Below, one piece after another: positions 11,041 through 24,083 of a stretch of DNA of 64,000 bases (the first letter of the stretch is position 1; each line of letters opens with the position of its first letter). The stretch is from assembly GCA_015680685.1 (NCBI GenBank), contig MNCI01023457.1, positions 440,048 through 504,047 of the forward strand. The letters are read 5' to 3'. A program made the position numbers and the translations under genes. The notes under the pieces are model-generated. The model was given only the letters and a program-made list of their open reading frames with translations. It had not been told where the DNA came from and searched no databases. This DNA is from Gnetum montanum (taxonomy: Eukaryota > Streptophyta > Gnetopsida > Gnetales > Gnetaceae).

Positions 11041-13330
11041 CCAGGTCATCAATGCACATCTTGTAAAGGTATCCGTTGATGTCCATGAAGTGTTTCACCT
11101 AATGAAGAAGCTATTATTTCTTCCTATGGTTCAAATTTTATGGAATATTTTGAGTGCGAAGATAAGTGAGGATGCCATCATATGCACCATTTAGGTTTAG
11201 TGGGTACTTGTTCATTTATAGCCTCGAGAAATAGGTGTTCATTAAGAAATTGATTAGAATGTGAGCTCTTCTCTTCTTTGTTATCCCATCTCAACTAAGA
11301 CAAGTGATTAGTGACTACATTCTTAGCTCTCTTTTGATCTACCATAATGAGATTAAATTCTTGTAAGATCACAAGCCACCATATGACACAAGGCCTCACT
11401 GTTAGTTTTTTCATCAAGAAGAAAATTGCACTATGGTTACTATGCATAAATACCTTGTACCCAAGCACAGAATACTTGAATTTTTGCAAGGCATGCATCA
11501 CCACCATGAATTATTTCTCTATTATGGTGTAGTTCATTTGTGCACCCACAATGCTTTGGCTCATGTAGTGGATGTAGTATAGACATTTTTGATTGTTCAA
11601 GTATGTCAGCATGCTCCCAAAGTATAATTTGATGCATTTGTCATGATGTGAAATGGTTTGGACCAATCAGGTGCTCATAGAATTGGAGTTTCTACAAGCT
11701 TCTGCTTAAGTTGCTAGAATGCCTTCTCACATTCCTTGGTCCAGATGAATGGAGCATCTTTCTTTGTCAGCTTCACTAATAGTTTAGCAATCTTAGAGAA
11801 ATTCTCTATGAATCACCAGTAGTAGCTAGTGCAGCCAAGGAATAACTAAAATTTTTTTATGATTTTTGGTTGTTGAGTTATTCCTTGGATGACCCTTATT
11901 TTTTCAGGGTCCACCTTAATTCTTGCTTGTGATATTTTATGCCTTAAGACAATGCCCCTCTAGACCATCAAATGGCTCTTTTTCTAATTGAGCCAAAGGT
12001 TGGTCTCCACACACCTTTTTAGCACTTGCTCAAGGTGGTTTAGGACTTGCTCAAATGTAGCACCATAGGTGGAGAAGTCATCCATGAAGACTTCTACCCT
12101 ACTACCAATCTACTATTGAAAGATGCTTAGGACAAGGCATTTGAAGGTTACAAGGGCATTGCATAAACCAAATGACATCTTTCTATATCCAAAAGTTCAC
12201 CAAGGACTTGTAAATATGGTTTTGGCCTAGTCCTTGGGTGCAATCTAAATTTGGTTATAGCCATTATAACAATATAGAAAGATATTGTAGCAATGCCTAG
12301 AGATAGTATTCAACACTTGGTCTGGAAATGGCAATAAAAATGATCTTTGTCCATTGCCATACTCAACAACCTAAAGTCAACATAGAAGCTTCACTTGCAA
12401 CCTTTCTTTTTCATGATTAGAAGTGGACTAAACTACTTGCTATCCACAATGGGATAGATGGACCCTACCTTGAGGAGTTATTCCATCTCCTCCTTGATTG
12501 TCTGTTGGAGTCTGGGGTTCAATCATTGATGTGGCTATCTCATTGGATTTATGAAAGAATTAGTGTAGATGTGATGCTAGCATATCCTAGGATCAATCCT
12601 AATGAGTTCAGGATATGACTAAGTAAAGGTTATTGGAGCAAGACTGACATTTATTATTATTGGTTTTCCATTTTTCAAAAAAGCATATTCCATGTTGGTG
12701 GGTAGAGTTTTTAACTCTAGGGGCTTATACATAAAGCTTTCAGGGATTTTCAACTCTTCCTAATAAGTGTCATTAGATTCATCATTGGAGAGTTGGCAAT
12801 GAACTCACTCCAATTCATCCATGCCTTTAACATAAGCATTCATCAAGCTCTCAATTGGTTCCATGCAAAGTGTTGAGCTACTTTTAGGATTAATCATCAA
12901 CCACTCAGTGCCCTCCTATTTTGTGGCTACTACATATAGACACCTTTAAGTTTCTAACACATCTACATAGTGTCTGCATGCTGTGATGGATGTACTTTTT
13001 ATGGACCATAGTTTTTGCACACAGTTGCACCCTGCATCACTATACATGATGCATGAAACTCTCTTCTTCTCTATCTTTCCAAATGCATTTTCCTTGGAAA
13101 TCTCTAATGAAAAGTCTCTGATGCCCAGCCATACATCAATGGTGCTTATCCAAGCCCTTAACATGATGATTGGAAAGTTCTCTTTGAAATTATCAACTTG
13201 GATCACCAATAAATCAGTAGGATAGGACCACCCATAGATAGTGGTCATGATGTCCTCCAATAGTTCCAAGGGAATAATGATGGAATAGTCTACCAACTTA
13301 AGATGGAGGTTACTCTTCTTGAGGGAGGTA
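11041..13330 (-). pseudogene. B3 pol: protease, RT, RNase H, start of integrase
   Basis: Minus-strand frames match B2 domain by domain. The protease C-terminal part is at about 12946-13296 (PIIMLRAW corresponds to PIIMGRAW of B2). The RT catalytic FMDD is intact at 12074-12085, followed by STYGATFE. RNase H and the connection region (VLGYKVFMHSNHSAIF) are at 11295-11507, and the start of the integrase zinc-binding region is at 11041-11200. The frame is interrupted by many stops, so it is non-functional. Alternating ORFs on the plus strand here are shadows. Confidence 0.8.
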
Positions 13331-14839
13331 GGTTCTAGGGTTTGTACATATCATGAGAAATTAGATTTACACCAAAACTTGAATCAAGAAGAGCCTTACA
13401 TGGCTCATTCCTAGTGATTTACAAGTAGATTAGGGGACTCCTAAGATCAGGTCTTTTCCTAGGAAGGTGGCTAACCTTTATCTAATAGTTTACCACATGG
13501 GTCAACATGACAATATGCACTTTGAAAGATGTTTGGTTTGAAGGGGACTTGAATGGTATGGATGCAAAGGATAAGGGAGAAGTAGGGCTATCAACCGCAT
13601 AAGTTTGTGAGTGCTTTGTAAGATTGTTGGTTCAAAAGAATGGTCTTTTTGGGATTTAGTTTCCAAACCACTCAAATAGGGAGTCAACTATAAGTTAACA
13701 TCCCTGGTAGCATTACATTGTTGTAGTTGTGCTAGAATTTCACCCTATATTGATGGTGAGTTGACAAAGGAGGACATGTGAAAAAGGATGAGGAAGGTAA
13801 TGAGGAAATGGGAATTTCACTCTTAGAGACTAGGCTCTATAGTACTTAGGAGGGTACTAGTGATGCTGGAATGAAGCATAACTTGAAGAGTCATGTGGAG
13901 AAATGGGCTACTAAACATACAAACCATATAGATCAAGTTGATGGTAAGGGTATTACTGCCTTGGTGGTGGCATCTCCCACAACTGTGGATGTTTCCACTA
14001 CTGGTACTACTCATAAGGTTGTGATGGAGCTCCACTTGGATAGTAGGCTTGTTGTTAATGGAGCTACCTAGGATTTCCTTAAGGATAAGATAACCTCCTA
14101 GGTGCTTTCCTTCTTGCTAGTCTAGGATTTAGAGTGTACACCACAAACTCCTACAAGTGTGACACAATAGGACAACCTTGCTTAGGATTTTCATATTGGC
14201 AAATGTCACACCCACCATCATCATCTATTTCAAACTCCACAACCTCCATTACTATAGTAGCCTTACCCTTACCCCTTTGGGGGGCACATTCAGCTTCCTT
14301 CCTTCTTCTATGATCATGATCACTACCTTACTCTTTGGATTCCTCTACTATTTTAGAGTGATTTGGAGCTTTTCATCCAAAGAATCCCACATTTTATTTA
14401 CCTTAGTTAAAATTTTGGAGATAGATTTCTAAATTGACAAGGTCTTTCATTGCATCACCTCATCAAGTGATGCCTCCTCCTCATTATCACAAAATCAAAC
14501 TTTCCTTTTTTTGATGGAAGGATCCTGGTTGTACTCCTTAGTACTTTTCCTTTTTCTCAACTCTCCTTCTTCCTTGGCAACCTACTCTATCAACATTTGG
14601 ATCTAATAGGCCCTTAATTTTGAAAGCCTCCCTTGGGTATAGACCCCAAGAGTTCTCCATGTTTTTTTGTAGAGCCCATCTATGATATCACAAAGCTACT
14701 CCCTATGAGAATAACCATGGCCAAGACATTGATGCAAAATGGAATAGTACTTACCCATGGCTGCATCCAAGGGTTTATTTATCCCTTATTTCCAACCTTA
14801 AATCTACGTTCTTAGGTTGGACACTCAAGAGTGCATTTG
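13331..14839 (-). pseudogene. B3 gag, C-terminal half and Pro/Gln-rich linker
   Basis: The minus strand aligns with 17060-18400 of B2. It contains the end of the capsid region nearest 14839 and then a Pro/Gln/Tyr-rich linker leading to protease. No zinc knuckle was recognised in the linker. It is interrupted at 14840 by B2 and by many in-frame stops. Confidence 0.65.
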
Positions 14840-14844
14840 ATACT
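14840..14844. repeat. Left target-site duplication of B2 (ATACT)
   Basis: ATACT directly before the LTR start TGATGA is repeated exactly at 24889-24893 directly after the 3' LTR. Confidence 0.9.
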
Positions 14845-15707
14845 TGATGAAACACATTTATTGTTGGTCATGACATTGGAGCCACGATGTTGCGTACACA
14901 ACGTCGGAGTTGAAACATTGCATACAAAACATTGAGGTCTTGATGCAATGTCATGTAAGCGATGTTAGAGCATCTACCTTGAGTCTATGAATACTATGCC
15001 TAGGCTTCTATTTTGAGTTAGGATTTAGTCATTCTTAGTCAAAGTAGCAAAGCTCTTGTAGTTTATTTTTCTTAGAGTTATACTATTTTCTGAGTTCCCA
15101 TAGAAGAAGTCTAAGTGTGTACGGTTCTTTGTTTGAGCACTAATGTACCTAAGCATAGTAGTGTGACAGAATAAAATGAACTCTTTTGACAATCCTTGCA
15201 GCACTAATAATAGCTTAATATTTTTTATTGCATTTTACTTTCTTCTTCTTTCTTTTAATGCATTTGAATTAGCAATTTATTTTTAGTAATTAATGAACAT
15301 AAGCACAACCACTTTGAGCATTCATATAGTACTTGGTAACCTAGCAATGCTTAACGTTTGGTAGTCCAATAGTGCTATATGTGTTCAAGAAAGTGGGATG
15401 GTTACTTGTGTTAGGCTAGCTAGGTAATAGACATTAGTTTTCAATCTACTCTACCTTTATTCTTGTTGTAGGCGATTACATCCATAAAATATAAAATGAC
15501 AAAAATTCATATACCTCAATTATACTTAAACCGTACTGTTGAGCCTTACAAGTGTAGTTGGGAAGATAACGAATGTTCTTAACATTGTTTCACTTTTTAG
15601 AGAAACTAGTGTATGAGATAACTATAGATCCATAGAATTCAACCAGATCATGCGTAACACCTTAGTGATTTGTATGGTTGGACATGGGGATACCTCATTG
15701 CTCATCA
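14845..15707 (+). repeat. 5' LTR of B2
   Basis: It runs from TGATGA to TCATCA, followed after one base by the primer site. The TATA box is degenerate here (TATGAATA, 14986-14993) but intact in the 3' LTR. AATAAA is at 15170-15175. Confidence 0.9.
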
Positions 15708-15708
15708 T

Positions 15709-15726
15709 TGGCACCGTTTCCAAGGA
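15709..15726 (+). other. Primer binding site of B2
   Basis: TGGCACCGTTTCCAAGGA matches TGGCGCCGTTGCCGGGGA, the tRNA-Asp-type primer site known from Athila elements. Most differences are G-to-A transitions; one is G-to-T. Confidence 0.75.
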
Positions 15727-15864
15727 CCCTTTTTTTTTGTGCACTATCTAGAACCTAGTGAAAGTATTTAAATCATTGGAAAAAACTTGAGAGTGATATC
15801 TTATTTTACAATTACTACAACAAATTCTTAGAGCACACTATGATTTTTATTTTTCTAACTAACA

Positions 15865-18380
15865 ATGTCTTCTTCTCATATGAGTGCTTCTTTGCCCACA
15901 GTTGATAATGTTCATTCAGCAAAGCCTCAACATTACCAAATCATATATACTCACCCTGATGAGTATGTACCAAACTTCGCCTTCATCCTACACTAGGATG
16001 AACAACTATGGTGGTGTGACATGGAGGACAACATTGTGTTGCCTTCCAATCGTTCTACTTATGCAATGCTCTATCAAATGCTTGCAAAATGTGGTCTTCT
16101 AGACTACCATGGGGAGTATAATGTGGAAGATGTTGATGCCAGGGATTATCATCCCACTAAAGCACAACACTTGTGGGATCGGTAACTGGAATAGCACTAT
16201 GATTTTTTGAAGGAAAAAGTACTTAATGATCCTCCATTCCTATTGTACCAACAAGCTAGTGGAGAATCCTTCTTTGGGGCTTTTCCATACAATGACACTC
16301 CTCTCTTTGACTTTAGTGATGAAGGTCAAAACCAAAATTTTCACTCCATAGTTCATAATCCTAATTCTGGTAATAAGGGATCCAATGACAAAGAAAGATA
16401 CGAAGGGGCAAGTCAAGACAAGGATGCAGACAAGAAGCAAGATCATGACTATGGTTGTAATCATTGAATAGGTGATAGTAAGCACTGTGATGGTATTGGT
16501 TCTCCTTCCTCTTTCCCTTCATCATCTTCTTCTTCTTCTAGCTTTGACTATGACCATAGAAGGAGAGATCATGATGGAGGTGAACAAAATGAGCACAATG
16601 ATTGACAAGACCAAAATAATCAAGGAGACCATTGAGATAGGCAAGATCAAGGACAGAAATGTTCAAGAGAGGCACATTGCCATGAACAAAGGGGGTAGTA
16701 GATGACATTGTAGGCACCATGATCAAGGCCTCGATGAGTTTCTATTTACTATCTAAAGTATGCTTAACATTGCAGAGGTAGTTAGAATCCCAACAAGGTA
16801 TGTGAAACACAGTTGGATCAAATGGTTAGACATGAACAATATTCCTCGATTTGAAGGTGAATATAACTCTAATCTACAGAATCATCTTCAAGCTTTTCAA
16901 GATGCATGTGCCTTGCAAAATATAGAGAATGAGTGGTAGAAATTGAAGTTATTCTCAAGGATACTCATCAAGGAATCAGAGAATTGGTATTAGTCCTTAG
17001 AGCCGAAATCTATCAGATGATGAAGTACCATGCTTGAGTTGTTTAATGATAAGTATCAAACATACTCTAGAGTGTCTAACTTAAGGAAGAAAATTCAAGG
17101 GTGGAAACAAGGAACACATGAACCATTGGATGTGGCCATTGGCTAATACTATGCCTTGATGCACAAATGCCTTGGCCATGGTTATTCTAAATTGCCTCAA
17201 CTTCACGACATTGTGGACAGGCTTTGTAATGAAATGAGGAAAACCCTTGGTGTCTATGCCCAAGGACACTTGTCAAAACTAACTGCCTGTTAGGCACAAA
17301 GGTTAATAGAGTAGGTTGTCAAAGAGGAGGATGAACTAGGAAAAAGAGAAAGTGCAAAGGAGTACAACCATGATCTTTTCATCTGCAAGAGGAAGATTTG
17401 ATTCTACGATAGTGAGGATGAATCCATATTTGATGAGGGGATGCATAAGAAAGCCTTACCACTTCAACAATTCCAATCTAAACTTATGGCCAAGGTTGAT
17501 TAATTAAGGGAATCCATGAATGCAAAATTTCAAGCTGTCCTCAAAATTGCTGAAGAGTCCAAAGAATAAGGCAGTGACCATGAGCATAGGAGGTGTAAGG
17601 AAGCTGAACGTGTATATTACCAAGGTAAGGGAAAAATTGTTGTAATAGGAGAGGTTGCAAATAGTGAATTAGATGACGATCGTGGGTGTGACGTTGGTTA
17701 GTATGAAAATCCCAAGGGATGTTGCCTCGTTGTGTTAGATCTTCAGGAGTCTAGGGTGTATGCCTTACATCCACAACTTACATAAAGGTAAACATCTAGA
17801 AGGTTACCTTATCCTCAAAATAATCTTAATTAGTTCCACTAGAAACAACCGTATTATCCAAGTGGAGCTCCACCCCAATCGTATGAATAGTATCAACAAT
17901 GTCAGCAACCACAATCATGGGTGCTGGCACCACCAAGATAACAGTACCCTTACTGAAAGCCTAATCCATATGGTTATCATGTGCAGTAACCCATGTCACC
18001 ATGTGATTCTTCTAGTCATGTTTCTAATATTTAGCCTTACTACCATCCTTCTGATTATTACCAAGCTCATTCGCCACATAAAATAAGGGATACCACCTCC
18101 TATCCTTATCCTCCTCCTATCCCTACACATATTCCTCCTCTAGTTGCATAGCTACTACCTACTCCACCTATGTAGGGTTAACTACCAGCTCAATCATAGT
18201 AACACAATGTTACGAGGGTTATTAATTTGTAACCCAATCATCAATTAGAGGGGTTGAATGTTCGATCAAAGAAAAGACCTTTCTTTTGACCTCATAGTCT
18301 ACCTAAGCCCTCCCCTACACCTACGGTTGACAACCCTACTCCTACCTCTTCATCCATATCAAATTCCTTCAGGCCTCCTT
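15865..18380 (+). pseudogene. B2 gag with Pro/Gln-rich linker, many stops
   Basis: Gag forms the particle that packages element RNA. The ATG at 15865 opens a frame with a Ser-rich start, a conserved segment (DARDYHPTKAQHLWDR) and an acidic Asp/Lys-rich stretch near 16380-16470. A single frameshift near 16690 leads to the capsid-type domain (about 16770-17300: PRFEGEY, FQDACAL, a W-Y motif with the W-following position now a stop, LELFNDKYQ), also found in B3 and B4. From about 17770 the frame becomes a Pro/Gln/Tyr-rich linker. From about 16700 onward there is no frameshift through the protease, but dozens of stops, largely at expected Gln codons. Confidence 0.8.
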
Positions 18381-19430
18381 CAAACCAAACTTTGCCAAGG
18401 ATCCATACTATAATGCTTACTCACATTGTGTCTGATTAGATCCATGAAGAAAACCTTCCTAGGAAATTAGTCGATCCTGGAAGTCCTCTAATTTATTTGC
18501 TGATTACTGGGAATGAACCATATAAGACTCTTCTCAATTCAAGTTTTGGTATTAATTTGATTTCTCATGAGATCAACACTGCCTGGAACCTACCTCCTCT
18601 CAAGAAGAGAAACATAAGATTAGAACTGGAAAACCAATCCATTGCTATTCCATTGGGACTAGTAGAAGACATTGTGACCATTATCTATGGGTGGTCTTAT
18701 CCTACTGATTTCTTGGTAATCAAAGTGGAGAAATGAAAAGGGGCTTTTCCAATCATAATGGGAAGGGCATGGCTTAGCACCATTAATGCAAGAATGGTCA
18801 TCAAATATTTTTTCCTAGAAATATTAAAGGAAAATGCATTTGGAAAAATCGAGAAGAAGAGAGTTCCATGCATTGCGTACAATGATATCGGGTGCAATTA
18901 TTTGTAGAAACTTTGGGCCATCAAGCAAGCATCTATTTCTACATGTAAATAGTGTGCACCAAAAGTAGAAATTCAAAGGTGTCTATACATAGCAGCCACA
19001 AAACAAGAGGGCACCCAGTGGCTAGCCACTAATTCAGAAAGTAGCACACTTTTCATGGAACTAGTTGAGAGCCTAACATGTGAGTATATCATGAGCATGG
19101 ATGAACTTGAGCAAGTTCATCACTAACTCTTTAAAGATATAAATGATGATATCCACTAGGGAGAGTTGGAAATTCCTAATAAATTTAAGCAAGAGCCCCT
19201 TAAACTAAAAACATTACCGACTAGAATGGAATATGTATTTTTGAAAAATAAGAAGCTGGTTATAATCAATGCAAGACTTGCTCCAGAATAGAAAGAGATG
19301 TTGTTGAAGGTAGTTGAAAGATGGTTAGTAACTTTTGCTTAGTCATATCTTGAACTCATAGGGATTAATCCTAGGATATGCTATCATCATATTTACATCG
19401 ACCTGGCCATGAAGCCAAAATGACAACCAT
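18381..19430 (+). pseudogene. B2 aspartic protease region
   Basis: The protease cleaves the gag-pol polyprotein. The active-site segment reads LLNSSFGINLIS at about 18530-18565, where the family has D-S/T-G followed by A. The catalytic Asp is now Asn and the Gly is Ser, both explained by G-to-A changes at 18536 and 18542. The C-terminal motif IIMGRAWL (about 18749) matches the usual ILGRPWL. Several TAG/TAA/TGA stops interrupt the frame, which is collinear with gag upstream. It is clearly dead. Confidence 0.75.
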
Positions 19431-20860
19431 AGAGGTGGTTGAACCCCAAATTGAAACAACTCATCAAGGAGGAAATTGAGCAACTCCTCAAGGCGAGGTT
19501 CATTTATCCCATTGCAGATAGTAAGTGGGTTAGCTCGCTTGTAATTATGCTAAAAAAGGTGGCAAGTGGCAAGTCTACATTGATTTTAGGCTGTTGAATA
19601 TGACAACATTCAAGGATAATTTTCCATTGTCATTTGTTGACTAGGTGCTAGACACAATATCATGGCATTACTACTATAGCTTCCTAGATGGTTATAGTGG
19701 CTATAACCAAATTTTAATTACACTAAAGGATCAATAAAACATAACATTCACAAGTCCTTGGGGGACTTTTACATATCGTACATGCCATTTGTTCTATTCA
19801 ATGCTCTTTTCACATTTCAATGCCTAGTCTTGAGCATCTTTCAACAACAGATTGGTAGTGGTGTAAAAGTCTTCATGGATGAATTCTTCACCTATGGAGC
19901 TACATTTGAGAAAGCCCTGGACCACCTTGAGTAAGTACTGAAATGGTGTGTGAAAACCAACTCATAGCTTAATTGGTAGAAAAGTCACCTCATGGTCTAG
20001 GAGGGCATTATATTGGGGCATAAAATCTTGCAAGTAGGAATTAAGGTGGACCCTAAAAAAATAAGGATAATCCAAGAAATAACCTATCATCTAGAAACAA
20101 TTAAAGATGTTTGATCATTCCTTGGACATACTAGCTACTATTGGCACTTTATAGAGAATTTCTCTAAGATTGCAAAACCATTGGTTGAGCTAACAAAGAA
20201 ATATGCTTCCTTCATCTAGACTGCAGAATGTGAGAAAGCATTCCAGCAACTAAAAGAGAAGCTTGTAGAAACTCTAATCCTACAAGCACCCAATTGGTCC
20301 AGACCATTTCACATTATGATAGATTCATCAAATTATGCCTTGGGAGTGATGCTTATGTAGTCAAATGATAAGAAATGACCATACTATATCCACTATGTCA
20401 GCCAAAGCATTGTGGGTGTACAACTGAACTACACCAAGACAAAAAAAGAATTGAAGGTAGTGGTATTTACTCTAGAGAAGTTCAGGAATTATGTGCTTGG
20501 ATATAAGGTGTTTGTGCACATAGATCATAGCACCATCTGCTTCTTAATAAACAAGCCAACAATGAGTCCCCATGTCATACAATTTTTAGTGATCTTGTAG
20601 GAATTCGATCTCACTATGGTAAATTGAAAGGGCACTAAGAATGTGGTTGCTAATCACTTGTCTCAATTGCAATGGAACAAAAAAGAGGAAGAAAGCCCAC
20701 TCTATGACATGTTTCCTAATGAACTCCTCTTTTTTGGGGCTGTAATTGAACAAATTCCCAATGAGACAAAATGATATAATGGTATTCTCACCTATCTTCT
20801 TACTCAGGAGATGCCACAAGGGTTGGACAACTAGAAGAAACAGTAGTTTCTTTACCAAGT
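19431..20860 (+). pseudogene. B2 reverse transcriptase and RNase H
   Basis: RT copies element RNA into DNA and RNase H removes the RNA. RT motifs in order are the Lys-rich entry with WVSSLVIMLKK, YIDFRLLN, SFLDGYSGYNQI, and the catalytic box FMDE at 19872-19883, in which the second Asp is Glu. A frameshift occurs near 19560 and another near 19790. The connection and RNase H region ([23 protein letters not shown], then VLGYKVFVHIDHSTICFL) ends near 20690. About ten stops are present. Its closest relative in the window is the pol of B3. Confidence 0.85.
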
Positions 20861-22352
20861 AAATCACTTCATGGAGATCAATAGACACCTCTACAAGGTG
20901 TGCATTGATGGCTTGGTTTGTTGGTACATCCCTGATGTTGATCAATTGTGCATTCTCCAAGATGCTCATGAAGGTCCTTATGGAGGACACTACGCTAGGA
21001 GATGCATGGCCATTAAAATCCTGATGGTAGGGTACTACTTGCCAATGTTCTTCAGGGATGCTCATCATTATGTCCACTCTTGTGAACAATGTCAACAAGA
21101 TGGTGGAATGATTGCTCAAATGGAATGACCTCAATATTGGATTCAACCATTAGAACCATTCGACATTTAGGGAATTGATTTCATAGGTCCCATAATGCCC
21201 ATGTCAAATGGAAAGGCATACATCATAGTTTCTATTGACTATTATCCAAAATGGGTAGAAGCAGTGGTCATCATGGATTGTACATCCTCTACTGCTACTT
21301 AGTTTGTACAAAAAAATGTTGTAAATAGGTTTGGTGTGCCACATGCATTAATTTCTAATAATGGAACTCACTTTATAGGCACTACTTTTTGAAAGCTCAT
21401 GCAATGCTTGGGGGTTGAACATAAAATCACAACACCTTACCATCCCCTAGCTAACAATCAAGTTAAGGTTACCAATAGGGAAATCACAATGATACTAACA
21501 AGAATTGTTAGCAAGTATAGGAAGGATTGGAGTACAAAACTGAATGATGCCCTTTGGGGCCACCACTCAACTTGGAAACTTCCTATAAGCTACTCTCCCT
21601 ATGAACTTATGTACGGTAAACTACCAATACTTCCTATTCAATCTGAACTCTGTACACTTTCAACAACTTGTGACCTTGACCTTGACTTAAGTCTAGCCCA
21701 AAAGGAAAGACTCATGAATCTCAACCTTTTGGACAAAAATCAATTATTAGCCTTATCATTTAATGAATTGCACAAAGCCTACAACAAAAAGCATCATGAC
21801 CTAAAAATTAGAAAAGTCAAATTTCAGCCAGGAGAAAAGGTTCTCTACTGGAACCCCACACACGTACCTCAACAAACTAAATTCCAAACATTGTGGAAAG
21901 CACCTTACATTATTTATGAGACTTTTCATTTTGGGGCCATGATGATCTATAAACCTAAGAGCCCAAACAAGAAACAACTGGTCAACATTCAACAAATCAA
22001 ACCTTTCCATGAGCATATGCTAGGCAACACAACAACAACCTCATCAAATGGACAACCACACTTCATATTTTGGATCTCCTCCTTTCAACTTAGTTATGGG
22101 GAAGATGGCCAACCATGCTTATCATTTAAGCAGCTCCTCAGTTTTTCATCTTTTTTGTTTTATAGATTTTTTTTATTTTACAACTTTTTGTTTTACATAT
22201 TCTTTATTTTAAAATTTTTTATTTTTATGTTATTAATCATTTTTAATTTTTATTTTACACCATCATTCGTACATTTTCTCTTTTTGAAATATTTTATGCT
22301 TTCTTTTATTTCTTATTTTATTTGGTGTGATTTTCTATCTTTTTGTGCATAA
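20861..22352 (+). pseudogene. B2 integrase with hydrophobic C-terminal read-through
   Basis: The zinc-binding HHCC domain (AHEGPYGGHYA ... CEQCQ) is at about 20960-21110. The catalytic core keeps the first Asp (GIDFIGP, 21177). The second is Asn (ISNNGTHF, 21357-21359) and the Glu is Lys (NNQVKVTNRE, 21465-21467); both are G-to-A type changes. Stops occur at 21127, 21168, 21300 and 21391. From 21399 a 317-codon ORF is intact through the C-terminal PYII module (about 21905). The integrase homology ends near 22130. Beyond that the frame crosses T-rich spacer DNA and encodes an extremely Phe/Leu-rich tail, probably not original protein. Confidence 0.85.
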
Positions 22353-24083
22353 AGTGCCAGGTACATTGGTAATATGTTACTTGATGGTGGTATGTACTAT
22401 TTTTCTTATTTGATTATTAGTGTTTGGTTTCTAGCTTGAATTTTGTTGTGAATAATTAGAACATGGTTTCTTTTCATGTAACAGGTAGTGAACCCACAAC
22501 ATCCACCCATCCACAAACTCTATGGTTTTCCTTGTTTTGGAAATGTGCAGTCCCTTTTTCATTAATAAAACTTTAATAAATTTGTGACTTTGGTAGTTTT
22601 TGGAATTGAGAAGGATTCAAAGGTTTGAATAGGATGCCATGGCTTAAAGGGGATTTGGTATTCTTTATACTTTTCTATTTTCCTGGGTGCATTTGTGTTT
22701 TCATGAATTTCTTACTGTTCCATGCCAATCAATAAAGAAAGGTGAATAAGTCCTTACATGGTGTGGTTCTCATTAAAAAAAATAAAAAATATGAGGATTT
22801 AAAGCACACCCCTTAGACAAAATAAATGTATGTGTCTTTGCATGATGTGGTTTTCATTAAAAATAAAAAAATAATGGGAATTCAAAGCACACCCCTTAGA
22901 CAGAATAAATGGACTACAAGAACTGGTTATGGGGCTAGTCCCCTCTAACTAAGGCCCTTTCTCACTTCCTACTTCTTCTCTAATAAGAAATAGTGGTTGT
23001 TTTGTAGAAGCACTCTTGTGTCTCAGGGGATGGATTAGTCTTAGAATGTTGATGTGAAGTCACTAAACATGGTTGATTTTGGTTTGGACTAAAGATGGAT
23101 CCTATCAAGTCATTTAACCACAAAATCTACAAGGGACTTCATGTGACCATAATTAGGAAATCCATTCCACACTCTCTCTCATCCATCCATGCTTTTCATG
23201 TCTCACCTCACTACTGGTTTCATGTGTTGGTTTGATGTGTTGAAATTCTTAGTTATTTTCTTCTGGGTTTTTGTACTTAACTTATATAACCATTAATCAT
23301 TCATGGAGCCCATGGACTCTTTGGTTTGGAGTTATGCAAGGGCATAAAAGGCTTGTGCCTACTTTGGGAAGGACCCACTTGCATATCTTTTGGTTGGGTT
23401 GGTTAAGTTGTTTACCCTTAGACACTCTTACAATCAAATTCTCTTTTGTTTACCCCATCAATGACATCCAATTGTACACATCTTCACAAAACTTTTTAGT
23501 GAATTCTTTTTTTATTGTTGTAAATTTTTATATCCTCTTCAAATATTTCCTGGTATTGAACTTTTTCAAATTTAATGGACTACTTAATTTAATTAACCCT
23601 ATCTGTCAGCCTTCCTGCTAACACTACTCGAGGAACCAATCAACCATAATCACAACCTAGCCAAGTGTAACCATTGATGAGATAAGACATTTAATAATTA
23701 TGTGTTACAAATTGCTTACTAATTCATGATTTTGTTATGAGTGTAGTGGGAAGCATGGACTGGAATTGGGACTATCTTCACCAAGGATGATGCAACAATA
23801 TCAGATAATGAGGATCATTCATGCTCATTGGATCTCTTCTCTCTCTCTCATTTTTCTACTACTAAGAGGTGTTGGATGTCAATATTCTCTAGGGTGTTTA
23901 CTCCTCTTCTCATGAACATCCAATTTTGTACACTTGGACACTCAGAGTCTATATGTCTATTTCATCTAAGTCACTTTGTCATGTTAGTCAATAATCCCAT
24001 ACCTACCTAATATGTTACATTGTAAAGAACTTATTCCTCCTCCTCTTCACTCAAGGACAAGTTTTCATTTAGTCATGAGGGTA
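22353..24083 (+). other. B2 post-pol spacer and polypurine tract
   Basis: This is non-coding, with the part up to about 23750 conserved in B1 and B4. The remaining ~330 bp are shared with B4 only. B1 instead has a ~2.9 kb env-position ORF there. The last bases before the LTR (CATGAGGGTA) are a weak polypurine tract. ORFs in this stretch are short and not conserved. Confidence 0.6.
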
